A stretch of 64,000 nt of DNA from Streptomyces sp. NBC_00289. Its GTDB lineage: Bacteria; Actinomycetota; Actinomycetes; Streptomycetales; Streptomycetaceae. Under the pieces are notes generated by a model. The model made no database searches, was not told where the DNA came from, and saw only the letters and a list, made by a program, of their open reading frames with translations. Made by a program: the position numbers and the translations under genes. The stretch lies in contig NZ_CP108046.1 in assembly GCF_041435115.1 (NCBI RefSeq), forward strand, positions 10,416,001-10,480,000, written 5' to 3'. Shown piece after piece: positions 1 through 8,100 of this stretch (position 1 is the first letter of the stretch; each line of letters starts with the position of its first letter).

Positions 1-259
1 TGCAGTCCGTTTCGAGATCAAGAGGGAAAGGCCTGTTCGAATGCTGACGGCTGGAGCCGATCTTGGCGCGAGTACATAATGCTCAATTGATCGCTATGCG
101 CCAGAGCCGCTTATCGAATCTAGGTCACCGCAGTTGTAGGAATTCTCCACGGGGCGTTGATGCCCCTATGGATGTTCAAGCGCCGGCGTCGTCACGTTGT
201 CGTGGGTGTGGCGTCTGGCGGTGCGTCAGGGCGTGGTCGAGTCGGCTGTCAGTTCTCGG
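1..259. other. No recognisable gene
   Basis: I see no convincing coding frame here. The open frames do not resemble known families and sit just beyond the 3' end of an IS6 transposase relic, so this is probably the outer flank of that relic. Confidence 0.4.
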
Positions 260-434
260 TCAGGCCGCGGCGGGCAGGCCGGCGGCGCCGGTGATCTGGT
301 CCCAGATCGTGAATCGAATGGTCATCTCGAGGCGGTGGCGGCCGGGCCGGAAGTGGGGTGATATGCCGCTGAACGCGGCCACGAACCGTTGGGCTTCGCC
401 GACCTAGAAGCCCTTCATCGCGCCTTCGCGTTAC

Positions 435-1596
435 CTAGTGCTGCATTCCTCTTTGGATGTACGCATATCGGCGTCGTAGTTGGCGGGTGGGCGGGGCTGG
501 CCGGCCCCAGATCCAGGGGCGGGCTCGGGCGTTGAGTTGCCGGGTGGCTACGGCTGTGGCCTGGGTGATGTCGTCGGGGTTGGCGAAGGACCGTCCGGCC
601 AGGGCGGTCTTGCGGAAGATCCGCCACCAGCCTTCCTGCAGGTTCAGCCAGCAGGCGCCGACCGGGATGAACGCGTGGTGGATGCGGGGGTGGTCCTCCA
701 GCCAGGTCCGGGTGGACAGGCTGTTGTGGGAGGACAGGTTGTCGGTGACGATCCAGATCTCACCGGCCGGATTGGCGTCCTCGAGGCCGGATTGGCGTCC
801 TCGACCAGTTGAAGGAATTGCTGGTAGAAGACGCTGTTGCGGGAGGATGCGGCCATGGTGATCTGCTGGCCGTCCCGGATGCGTAAAGCCCCGTAGACCC
901 AGGTCTTTTCTGGCCCGCGGCCGGAGTCGAGCTCGGACTTGATCCGGTGCCCGTCGGGTGACCAGCCCGGTGCGGGCGGAAAAGTGCGGGGGATCACCGG
1001 CCCCAGTTCGTCAGCGCAGATCACCGTCGCGCCGTCGGGTGGCTGGGTGTAGAGGCCGATGATCCGCGTCCTTTTCCCGCGAAGTCCGGGTCCTTTGAAC
1101 GGGTCCAGGATCGGGTACGGCGCCAGCGCACCCCCTCGGCAACCAGGATCCTGCGCACCTGGGAGCGGCCGACCTCGATACCCAGCTGCCGGGCCTGGGC
1201 GGCCAGGGAGTCCAGCGTCCACTCGGCCGGCCCGGCTTCGTCGGCCGCCCACAGTTCCCCGCCCGGCTCCCACCGCAGCCGGCCCGGCGGCACCTGTTTG
1301 ACCAGAGCGATGATCCGGGATCGCTCGGCCTCGGTGATCCGCCGCTTGCGGCCCTGCCCGCCCAGATCATCCAGCCCCTCCAGCCCGGAGCGGTTGAAGC
1401 GGTGCAGCCAGCAGCGGACCGTTTTCTCGCTGCAGCCCAGCTCCACCGCGATCGCCGGCACCCGCAGCCCCGACCAGCTCAGGTCGATCATCCGGGCCCG
1501 CATCACCACATCCCGCGGCGCCTTCCGCGCCCGCGACAACCGACGGACAACTGCCCGTTCGTCCTCGTCACAGCCCGGCCGTGCCCATAACACCAT
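435..1596 (-). pseudogene. IS630-family transposase, inactivated by a 20-bp duplication
   Basis: Read leftwards, the first frame holds the paired helix-turn-helix region (DLSWSGLRVPAIAVELGCS), then a G_GGA_AAA heptamer (plus strand 1072-1078) allows a -1 shift into the frame carrying GATVICADELGPV, the first catalytic Asp. Such frameshifting is known in some IS630-type elements; here it is inferred. The frame is then broken by a 20-bp direct repeat (765-784 and 785-804). Ignoring one repeat unit restores IWIVTDNLSSHNSL, the second Asp, and the downstream Glu region. The stop is the TAG of the CTAG target, so the target TA supplies part of the stop codon. The start near 1596 is tentative. Confidence 0.75.
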
Positions 1597-1672
1597 GCCC
1601 AGCACCCGCCCCCGAGCACCATCAACTACCCCGCCACCAAGACATATACCCAACCAAAGCGGAATCCAGCAC
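438..1672 (-). mobile_element. IS630-family element, copy 1 (IS630-A)
   Basis: A 1235-bp element bounded by imperfect terminal repeats that begin TAGTGCTGCATTCC on the left and, in reverse complement, TAGTGCTGGATTCC on the right. It sits between TA dinucleotides at 436-437 and 1673-1674, within a CTAG target, as expected for IS630-type insertion. A second copy lies at 14569-15803 with the same length; I saw one base difference, near the left end. It is inserted in an IS6 transposase relic. Confidence 0.85.
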
Positions 1673-2071
1673 TAGCTAGTGGGCTGGTGCGAGTTCTCGG
1701 CCCGGTTGTTCAACCCTTTGTGGGAGCGGTGCTCCATCGACGGCATTACCTCGCAGTGGGCGGCTCCGTAGGAGCGGAGCTTGTGGGTGACGACCACCCG
1801 CGGTACCGTGCCTGTCTCCTTGACGAGTCTGCGGAAGAAACGCCTGGCCGCGGCCTTGTCGCGCCGGTTCTGGACCAGGATGTCGAGCACATCGCCGTCC
1901 TGGTCGACGGCCCACCACAGCTACTTCTGTCTCCGTTTATCCTGATGAAGACCTCGTCCAGGTGCCACTTTTCGCCGGGCCGGGGGCGCCGGCGGTGCAG
2001 GCCGTTGGCGTAGGAGGCCTGGCTGAACTTCAGGCACCACCGGCGCACCGTCTCATACGAGACGATGACGC

Positions 2072-2152
2072 CGCGAGTTCTCCGGTCAGGCGGAGCAGGA
2101 CGGTGTCTCCGTGCCACAGGGTGTGGGTCTGGAGCAGTTGGTCCGCTCGCAT
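2072..2152 (-). pseudogene. N-terminal fragment of a STAS-domain anti-sigma antagonist
   Basis: An ATG at 2152 opens MRADQLLQTHTLWHGDTVLL followed by RLTGELA, typical of the first strands of a STAS (SpoIIAA-like) anti-sigma factor antagonist. The frame is cut after about 27 residues where IS6 sequence begins. It lies just downstream of, and on the same strand as, the RsbW-like kinase at 2247-2669, consistent with a former partner-switching operon. The assignment rests on a short stretch. Confidence 0.4.
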
Positions 2153-2246
2153 GGCCGCCTCCGGAGATGTTCGGGTGGGCCAGGGCTGGCTGGCTTCCTG
2201 GTGCTCCCGCGTGTGGGGCGGGGTTCTTCCAGGATGCCTGGTGGGG

Positions 2247-2669
2247 TCAGGCGGCGCCGAGGTCGGCCCAGTGGTCGATGAGACCGTCGGTGTCGGTGTT
2301 GGTGTCGTTGTCGTTGTTGGTGTTGGGGGTGGTGCCGGTGTGGTGGGCGAGGGTGGTGATGATGGTGGTGCCGCGGCCGTGTTCGTCTGTGGGGCGGGTG
2401 GTGGCCCAGCTGGTGGTGGGGGAGGCGGTGTGGGGGCCGCCGTCGCTGACGTGGACTTGGACGCGGCCTGGGCCGTTGGTGGTGGTGTGCAGGTGCAGGG
2501 CGACGGGGGGCAGGGCGTGGGTGACGGCGTTGGTGACCAGTTCGGAGATGACCAGCAGGGCGTCGTAGAGCTGGTCTTCGTCCAGTCCCCAGGAGGCCAG
2601 GATGGGGCGGGCGGCACGGCGGGCGGTGGCCGGTGCGAGCGGTCCGTGTTCCAGTGGCAGGCTGAACAC
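2247..2669 (-). CDS. RsbW/SpoIIAB-like anti-sigma serine kinase (HATPase)
   Basis: A 140-residue cytoplasmic protein with a GHKL-type ATP-binding fold of the kind used by anti-sigma factor kinases. The N box is ELVTNAVTHA (about residues 43-52), the ATP-binding Asp is in VSDGG (about 73-77) and the G box is EHGRG (about 96-100). Length fits Streptomyces RsbW-like proteins. By family knowledge it would bind a sigma factor or phosphorylate a STAS antagonist; the partner cannot be named. Unusually, a run rich in Asn, Asp and Thr (about residues 113-129) lies between the G box and the C-terminus. A STAS fragment lies downstream on the same strand, and a STAS-like gene starts divergently at 3010. 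Confidence 0.75.
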   Translation of the reverse strand: MFSLPLEHGPLAPATARRAARPILASWGLDEDQLYDALLVISELVTNAVTHALPPVALHLHTTTNGPGRVQVHVSDGGPHTASPTTSWATTRPTDEHGRGTTIITTLAHHTGTTPNTNNDNDTNTDTDGLIDHWADLGAA

Positions 2670-3009
2670 GCGCGCACCGGCCGCGGCGGCGTGCGGCGCG
2701 GGGCTGCCGGCTGCGGGAGATCGTGGTGGTCGTCATCAAGATCACTGCCTGTCCGGAAGGGGGCCGGAATGCTTCTTCTGGTACTTCCAGCACACTCCCG
2801 TCGAGCGCAGGCTCCCTGAGCAGTCCATACCCAAAACCAAAAATCGGTGGTTTGGTATGCCGTTGTTTCCCCTGGCCGGTTGCTGGTCGCAGGGCGCGCC
2901 GTGAGCTGCGGTGACGCGCCCTGGCTGTCATCCTTGCCAGGTCAGACAACCCCGGGCCGGGCCGGAGCGGGAATACGGGGGTGAGTTCACCGCCGGAGTG
3001 GAGGCCATC

Positions 3010-3291
3010 ATGCTGCTCAGTCACAGCCTGGACGGCGACGTGCTGCGGGTGACCCTGCACTGCAATCTCGACATCGCCACGCGGGCCGCGGCCGTCCAGG
3101 AGATCGAGGCCTTCGTCCGTGCCTGCCGGCCCCGCTGCGTGATCCTCAGCGTTCCCGCTGGGGAGCCGGCACCCGCCACGCTCAGCGCCGCCCTCCGGGC
3201 CCACCGCATGTGCCAGAAGGTGGGTATCGCGCTGGAGGTGACCGGAGTATCCACGGCGATGCAACGCCTGTTCGCTACGAACATCGCGTAG
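3010..3291 (+). CDS. STAS-like protein (degenerate anti-sigma factor antagonist)
   Basis: A 93-residue protein beginning MLLSHSLDGDVLRVTLHCNL. The ATG at 3010 is chosen because GGAGG ends 5 bases upstream and the STAS similarity begins at once. The strand-helix pattern (LDIATRAAAVQEIEAFV, RCVILSVPAG, LRAHRMCQKVGIALEV) matches STAS domains of anti-sigma antagonists. The usual Asp-Ser segment that carries the phosphorylated residue is replaced by PAPATLSA, so regulation by RsbW-type phosphorylation may be altered or lost. It is divergent from the anti-sigma kinase at 2247-2669. A STAS fold is likely; the role is inferred. Confidence 0.6.
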   Translation: MLLSHSLDGDVLRVTLHCNLDIATRAAAVQEIEAFVRACRPRCVILSVPAGEPAPATLSAALRAHRMCQKVGIALEVTGVSTAMQRLFATNIA

Positions 3292-3413
3292 ACCCCACCA
3301 CTCGGGATCGGAAACGCGCGCGGTGGCTGCGGCCGCTGTTGTCCGCGCGGGCCTCCACGAGGCCCGCCCCGGCCGTGGGTGACTGGGATGGTGCGGAAGA
3401 CGTTGAATCCGGT

Positions 3414-3605
3414 GTGACCAAGACGATGCGGCTTCCGTCCCTTCCCGGCGCCCAGCACAGTGGCAGTGCGGTTTCCCGCCCCGAGCTGGAGCCGATCTTC
3501 ACTGAACTCGCCGCCCGGTGGGCCGGCGCCGGGCGGGCCGTGCCCGGCCGGGCGGACGAGGAGTGGACGACCCTCACCCGCCGCTCCCCGTGGCCGGTAC
3601 GCTGA
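3414..3605 (+). CDS. Small conserved-looking hypothetical protein
   Basis: A 63-residue frame from a GTG at 3414 (VTKTMRLPSLPG) to 3605. Third-position GC is high and the sequence is compact and hydrophilic, with ELEPIFTELAARW followed by a Trp-rich C-terminus (DEEWTTLTRRSPWPVR). I cannot assign a domain. There is no clear ribosome-binding site, and the antisense strand is also open, so coding status is uncertain. Confidence 0.35.
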   Translation: MTKTMRLPSLPGAQHSGSAVSRPELEPIFTELAARWAGAGRAVPGRADEEWTTLTRRSPWPVR

Positions 3606-3672
3606 CCGCACAGCACGATGCCGATGTTGATCACCAGCTTCACGTGCCGCTGCTCGCCGTTAGCCTGCTGAT

Positions 3673-5016
3673 ATGTCAGAGCGTGTCATCCCGGGCAGTG
3701 GCGGCGGCCTGATCTCCCTGAGCGCTGCGGACGCCTTGTGGGCCAGCTTAACGGCCGATAGTGCTGTCCCGACGGCTTCTGCACCGTTCACCTGCTCTCC
3801 TGCTGATGCCCGGCTGGGGTATGTCCTGCTCGGTGGTCGTGTGGTGGCGGCGGTGAAGGCAGGTGCCGAGCAGTGGAGTGTTGTGGAGATGGAGGTGCGC
3901 CGGGCGGCTGCGGCACTGTGCGCGGTGGAGGTGGACCGCCGGGACCTGGTCCGTATCGGTCCGTTCCGTGGCCTGCCGCGGCAGGAGCGTATGGAGGGGA
4001 TGCTGCTGCGGTGGCGTCAGCGTGTGGCCGGGGAACTGCAGGAGCCTGGCCCTGAGGGGGCGGCACGAGGTGAAGGCGGCCAGTCGTACCACCCGGCGGG
4101 GGTCGACTGGCGCCGGATACTCGTAGAGCAGCCCGACGGGCGGACTGCGGGGTCATGGTGGCTGCCGCGCTCTGTGGTCAGGCTGCTGGACGCCGCCGGG
4201 CATGCCGAAAGGCAGTGGCTGCAAGCCGTACGGCAGCCAGGTGAGGCCGTGACTGAACCGCCCTCCTCCCACCGGCAGGCTCAAACCGCCGACGGCCCAG
4301 AGACGACGACCACGAACGGCCCGGCCACCGCACTGCGTCTGTACAACGGGGAGCTGAAGGGCCGGTTGTACTCGGTACTCAGCAGGAAGCCTGGTATCTC
4401 CGGCAAGGTGGCTGGGTGGGCCTGTGCTGTCTGCCGCACGGCACCCGCCGCGGTCCTGGATCACTGCCATGAACACGGCTATGTCCGCGCCCCGGTCTGT
4501 CACTCCTGTAACACGCAGGAACGGCCCGACCACCTGTACAGCAACGACATCCGCGTGGCTGGCCACTACACACGCCTCTTCGACACCGACGTCGCCGACT
4601 GGCTGCCTCACTGGCACCGCTGCTGCGGCTGCCGCGCCCGCACCACCCTGCCACTGGCCCACCTCGCCGCCTGGACCGCCCACATAGCCTGCCGACCGCT
4701 GCGCCCCACCCACCGCGCACCCCGCGGCTCCAGCAGGCGCAAACCCTGCGGGGTGCTGCGCGTGTCCTGGACAGGCGACCACAACGCACCCGGATCCTGC
4801 CTGCTCACGGTTGCCGTCGACTTCTGTCCTTCCGGCGAGCACCGGGTCCTGGCGCGAGTCCCCTACCGCGAAGCCGCCGAGCAGTTCCGCATCTGGCTGG
4901 CACAGGCCGCCCCGGCCGTGGCCGCCGCGGCCGGACCCGACCGCCTGGACGACCTGCCCGCCCAGTCCCGGCCGGTCATCGCCGACACCAGGGGTGAAGG
5001 CCTGGCGCTGTTCTGA
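3673..5016 (+). CDS. Recombination endonuclease VII-like (HNH/zinc finger) protein
   Basis: A 447-residue protein. The centre (about residues 249-281) has the endonuclease VII pattern: CAVC, then LDHCHEHG, then APVCHSCN. These are four zinc-type cysteines around a DHCH core, as in the phage T4 endonuclease VII/HNH family that cuts branched DNA. The ~230-residue N-terminal part and the C-terminal part, which has further CxxC-like pairs (RCCGCRARTT), are not recognised. Many actinobacterial Endonuclease_7 proteins are 100-200 residues, so this is a long multi-domain version. The ATG start lacks a good ribosome-binding site. Two hairpins follow (5043-5069 and 5215-5248). Cellular role unknown; mobile-element or defence origin is possible. 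Confidence 0.7.
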   Translation: MSERVIPGSGGGLISLSAADALWASLTADSAVPTASAPFTCSPADARLGYVLLGGRVVAAVKAGAEQWSVVEMEVRRAAAALCAVEVDRRDLVRIGPFRGLPRQERMEGMLLRWRQRVAGELQEPGPEGAARGEGGQSYHPAGVDWRRILVEQPDGRTAGSWWLPRSVVRLLDAAGHAERQWLQAVRQPGEAVTEPPSSHRQAQTADGPETTTTNGPATALRLYNGELKGRLYSVLSRKPGISGKVAGWACAVCRTAPAAVLDHCHEHGYVRAPVCHSCNTQERPDHLYSNDIRVAGHYTRLFDTDVADWLPHWHRCCGCRARTTLPLAHLAAWTAHIACRPLRPTHRAPRGSSRRKPCGVLRVSWTGDHNAPGSCLLTVAVDFCPSGEHRVLARVPYREAAEQFRIWLAQAAPAVAAAAGPDRLDDLPAQSRPVIADTRGEGLALF

Positions 5017-5042
5017 ACGAACGACAAGTGACCCTGCATCAA

Positions 5043-5069
5043 CCCCAGCCCGTACCCGCCCGGCTGGGG
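5043..5069 (+). terminator. Hairpin downstream of the endonuclease VII-like gene
   Basis: CCCCAGCC (5043-5050) pairs with GGCTGGGG (5062-5069) across an 11-base loop, 27 bases after the stop codon at 5016. There is no T-tract, which is common for actinobacterial terminators. Confidence 0.5.
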
Positions 5070-5214
5070 GTGACGGGCCGCATTGGCCTGGCGTCGTACG
5101 GTCCGGTCGGGCCCCGCTCCTGCCGCAGTTCTGCATTCTGCTTGCACGGCAGCGGCTGTGCACCATCCTCGGCATCACCCAGTCCAGCTTCTCTTCCTGG
5201 CGCGGCACCGCCCC

Positions 5215-5248
5215 CGGGCGGTCCGCCCGCCAGGCGGCGGACCGCCCG
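5215..5248. terminator. 13-bp perfect hairpin next to ISAzo13 copy 1
   Basis: CGGGCGGTCCGCC (5215-5227) pairs perfectly with GGCGGACCGCCCG (5236-5248), with an 8-base loop. It could end transcription from the left, or from the IS transposase on the right. Confidence 0.45.
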
Positions 5249-5296
5249 GCTCGCGGCCCGGATGCGCCACGTCCCCCGGGACTCGGACGGGACTTA

Positions 5297-6591
5297 GGGC
5301 TCAGTGTGATTTAACGTCTGCGGGTTCGGGAGTGTCGGCGGGTGGGCTGATGGTGTAGTTCCACTGGCCGTGGGTTTCGTGACGGGTCAGCGGGAGGGCC
5401 TTCATGGCCTTGTCGCTGATCTTGATGCCTGTGGGGTAGACACCGGTGTCCAGGGCCGCGGACACGGTCAGGCCGGTCTCGGTCGTCGTCGCACCGATCA
5501 GGGAAACGGCGGCCTCGTGGCTGGTCAGTGGTGTCCCGCGCCAGTTCATGGTGATTGCGGAGAACAGCCGGTGCTCTATGCGATTCCACTTCGAAGTACC
5601 CGGCGGCAGGTGCAGCACGGTGATCGACAGGCCGGTCTCGGCGGCGAGGGCAGCCAGCCCGGTCTTCCAGGCCCGTAGTCGGCTGCCGTTGGATCCGCCG
5701 CTGTCCGCGGTGATCGTCAGTGTCGTGGCCTGCGGATATGCGGCCCGGCCGACGTTGTTCCACCAGGTCCGCAGGGTGTTCACGGCGAACGCGGCGGTGT
5801 CGTGATCCATGCCGACGCTGACCCAGCCGGCGTTGGCGCCGATGTCGTAGACGCCGTAGGGGATGGCTTTGCCGGCCGGTCCGGGGAAGTCGTGGACGTT
5901 GACCTTCACCGGGTCCCCAGGCGGTCGCCATTCCTTGCCGACGTTCTTGAAGTTCCCGATCAGTTCCTTTTTCTTGCAGTCCACGGACACGACGGGCTGT
6001 CCGGCAGCGAGGGCCGCCCTGACCTGATCGTTGAGGTAGCGGAACTGGGCGTCGCGGTCGGGGTGCTGCTTGCCCTCGACGGTTTTGGCGTTGCCCTGCA
6101 AGGAGTAGCCGGCCTCGTGCAGCAGTCGGGCCACGACGTTCTCGGTGCACCGGTGTCCCCGATTGACCAGCTCGGCAACCAGGTGCGACAGCGATTTCGT
6201 GGTCCAGCGCAGCGGGTTCATCGGATCACCACGAGTCTCCGGCTCGACCAGGGCATCCAGGTCCACGGCCAGTTGCGGGTCCAGGACCTCGGCCCGTCTG
6301 CGGCCGCCTCCCGGCCCCCGGGACCGCCCGACCGCCAGCGGCTGCGGATCGTCCAGTTCCCCGCGGCCCCGTCGGATCGTGTCCTGGGACACCCCGGTCG
6401 CCTCACAGACGATCCGTGCACCGCCGCCACCCAGCTCACGAGCCTCGTTGCCGAGCCACAACCGTCGCTGCCGCTCGGTCAGGTGATCCCGGATCGCCTC
6501 GTAGCGCCGGGCCAGGGACTCCATATCGATCGGCATAGCAGGAAACGTACGCGCCGCGCGACTGATTCATAACTTGTTTCGCTACGAGCCC
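5297..6591 (-). mobile_element. ISAzo13-family element, copy 1
   Basis: A 1295-bp element with short inverted ends (GGGCTCAGTGTGA and, in reverse complement, GGGCTCGTAGCGA), flanked by a 3-bp direct repeat TTA (5294-5296 and 6592-6594). The same element, with an identical transposase, recurs at 35019-36313 flanked by TAA. The clean repeats and intact gene point to recent movement. Confidence 0.9.
5301..6536 (-). CDS. ISAzo13-family transposase
   Basis: A 411-residue intact DDE-type transposase. The N-terminal region LTERQRRLWLGNEARELGGG and VCEATGVSQDTIRRG forms the helix-turn-helix. The family core QGNAKTVEGKQHPDRDAQF, then VVSVDCKKKELIGNFKN (first Asp), ITADSGGSNGSRLR (second Asp), and PPGTSKWNRIEHRLFS (Glu) follow in order. 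The stop falls within 10 bases of the element end. The copy at 35023-36258 encodes the same protein, so either may mobilise both. Confidence 0.9.
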   Translation of the reverse strand: MPIDMESLARRYEAIRDHLTERQRRLWLGNEARELGGGGARIVCEATGVSQDTIRRGRGELDDPQPLAVGRSRGPGGGRRRAEVLDPQLAVDLDALVEPETRGDPMNPLRWTTKSLSHLVAELVNRGHRCTENVVARLLHEAGYSLQGNAKTVEGKQHPDRDAQFRYLNDQVRAALAAGQPVVSVDCKKKELIGNFKNVGKEWRPPGDPVKVNVHDFPGPAGKAIPYGVYDIGANAGWVSVGMDHDTAAFAVNTLRTWWNNVGRAAYPQATTLTITADSGGSNGSRLRAWKTGLAALAAETGLSITVLHLPPGTSKWNRIEHRLFSAITMNWRGTPLTSHEAAVSLIGATTTETGLTVSAALDTGVYPTGIKISDKAMKALPLTRHETHGQWNYTISPPADTPEPADVKSH

Positions 6592-6596
6592 TTACG

Positions 6597-6830
6597 GTGT
6601 CCCCAGGGTTACTGCCGAACTCCGACGGCGGCCAGGCCGTGAACCACAAGCGCGTCGCCCGCGTCGCCCGCGTCGTGCGGGCCGTCGGGCTCGCCGGAGT
6701 GCGTCTGCGGCGCCGGCACCGCACCACCGTCGCGGACCCGGCCGCGGTGAAGGCCCCGGACCTGATCGGCCGCGATTTCACCGCATCCACGGTGAACGCG
6801 AAGTACGTCGGCGATATTGGGGTGCTGTGA
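6597..6830 (+). pseudogene. IS3-family OrfB fragment
   Basis: The segment encodes VNHKRVARVARVVRAVGLAG and then DLIGRDFTASTVNAKYVGDI, the linker leading to the first catalytic Asp of IS3-type OrfB. Both ends are missing: the left side abuts ISAzo13 and the right side leaves the frame before the second Asp. It is similar to, but not the same as, the IS3 relic at 37955-38880. Confidence 0.75.
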
Positions 6831-7153
6831 GGTCTCGGCCGTACGGTTCGGGTGTGACCGGCAACACGTGCCAGGTGTCTCTCAGCTTGCCCACTTCTGG
6901 CCAACCTGGCACTAAAAGGAAGGGCTTACTCAAGCAAAGACTAGAGCAAGTCATGTTCGAGGTAGCTGAATACATTCCTTCGTGACTTTTTCAAGTCCCC
7001 CACGACCTGCACATATCCTCTCCTGTTCTCCCACTGGCTGCCCGCGTCCATCGTGCGTCTGGAAGGAGGCGGTCCGGGTGATGGTGGTGCCTCGGGTACG
7101 ACAGACTCACTCCACTTCGACCTCGGCACTCTTAAAGGAGGAGCAAACCCTTC
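6831..7153. other. Intergenic stretch upstream of the SSI gene
   Basis: No gene was recognised. The right edge contains an excellent ribosome-binding site (AAAGGAGG, 7134-7141) for the protease-inhibitor gene, so its promoter presumably lies here. I cannot pick -35/-10 boxes with confidence. Confidence 0.4.
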
Positions 7154-7576
7154 ATGCGTAAATTCACGGGCCTCGCTGCGACGGCGCTCGCTGCGGCCGG
7201 GCTTGCGGTGGTCGTTCCGTCCGCTCACGCTGAGTCTTTCGGCCTGTATGCGCCCTCGGCGCTCGTCTTGACTACCTCCCGTGGTGAGGGGGCCCACGCC
7301 GTTGTCGAGCGGGCGGTGACTCTCAGCTGTGCGCGCGCCGCGCCCTACAGGAACCCACCCCTTGCCTGCTGTGGCATGCAAAGAGCTACGGCCGGCGACG
7401 TCGGCACTCTTCTCTCCCTTGCGGACGACCGGCCCTGCGTAAAGACCTACCGGCCCGTGACGATCCCTGGAGCTCACCTTCGCCAACGCCTGCGAGAAGG
7501 ACGCAGCCATCAGCGCGAACACCGTCTTCCGCCTTCTGAAACCCGGGCGCAGCCACGCCACCCGCCGCCCACATGA
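7154..7576 (+). pseudogene. Streptomyces subtilisin inhibitor (SSI) family protein, frameshifted
   Basis: SSI proteins are secreted dimeric inhibitors of serine proteases. The ATG follows AAAGGAGG. The signal peptide MRKFTGLAATALAAAGLAVV ends near PSAHA. The mature N-terminus FGLYAPSALVLTTSRGE and RAVTLSCA match SSI closely. CVKTYRPV is the reactive-site loop, with Lys in the P1 position expected for trypsin-like targets. After VTI the frame is lost: the SSI C-terminus (LELTFANACEKDAAIS) continues in the +1 frame, and about 10-12 residues between them are missing. That implies an out-of-frame deletion near 7464. The last Cys of the second disulfide would not be translated, so the product is probably non-functional. 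Confidence 0.75.
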
Positions 7577-7710
7577 TCCCGGAGCCGGCTTTCCAACGTG
7601 ACCTGATACCGCTCGCCGCCGCTACTTGCCCAGCCTCTCGTCCTGTTTTTTCCGTGTCTTGGGTCCGCTCATCTCCCGCAGCGCCCTCCGGTGAGCACAA
7701 CCCTCAAAGT

Positions 7711-7743
7711 TCGAACTGCTCGTCCCAGGCATGAGCAGTTCGA
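7711..7743. repeat. Perfect 11-bp inverted repeat
   Basis: TCGAACTGCTC (7711-7721) and GAGCAGTTCGA (7733-7743) are exact reverse complements around an 11-base spacer. The spacing suits either an RNA hairpin or an operator. No gene starts immediately beside it. Confidence 0.55.
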
Positions 7744-7809
7744 CAGGAGGCGAGTTGTCTGCCCTGTGGAACTGGGGAGTATCACAGCAGGCATCAGCTC
7801 GCTTCATGC

Positions 7810-7844
7810 TGCTCGGCCCGTACTGTGGGGGTACGGGCCGAGCA
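7810..7844. terminator. Perfect 14-bp hairpin
   Basis: Positions 7810-7823 (TGCTCGGCCCGTAC) pair with 7831-7844 around a 7-base loop, giving a very stable GC-rich stem. It lies between the SSI remnant on the plus strand and the SSB gene on the minus strand, so a bidirectional terminator is the simplest reading. Confidence 0.5.
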
Positions 7845-8100
7845 CCCATCACCTCCCGGTTCTACCCCCCTGCGGCCCCGCTGAAGCGGCCTTCTGCCCT
7901 CTACGCAAGCCGTCCTTGGGGCTTGACCTGGCTAACCCCCGCTCGGACGGACCGCGTCACTGGTCCCGACACAGATCCAGACCCCGAAGCGCCGAAGCCA
8001 GTAGCTACCCGGCCTTGGGGCAAGGGCCCAGGTCTCTGGACGATGCTCTGGCCCTATTGGACGATCCGTGTCAGGCGTTCTGGGACTGGTCAGCTGTTGG

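Larger units (their letters stand above)
260..2071 (-). pseudogene. IS6-family transposase relic, split by an IS630 insertion
   Basis: A decayed DDE transposase of the IS6 family, read leftwards. The right part (about 1676-2071) carries SYETVRRWCLKF, the first catalytic Asp region GEKWHLDEVFIRI, and, after a stop and frame change near 1925, VLDILVQNRRDKAAARRFF and HKGLNNRAENSHQPT. The left part (260-434) resumes with QRFVAAFSGISPHFRPGRH and ends at the normal family C-terminus, IWDQITGAAGLP. Removing the IS630 element at 438-1672 joins the two parts at a CTAG site, but stop codons remain at the join, so the gene was already dead or has decayed since. The start and the N-terminal ~50 residues are lost next to a STAS-gene fragment. 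Confidence 0.75.
7577..8100. other. Intergenic region with two strong hairpins
   Basis: No open frame here resembles a gene. The stretch is notable only for two long perfect inverted repeats, at 7711-7743 and 7810-7844, listed separately. Confidence 0.45.

Noticed and set aside
2030..2677. A long Pro/Thr-rich frame overlapping the RsbW-like gene
   Set aside because: Low-complexity composition from the shifted reading of the Asn/Asp/Thr-rich segment. The other minus frame contains all HATPase motifs.
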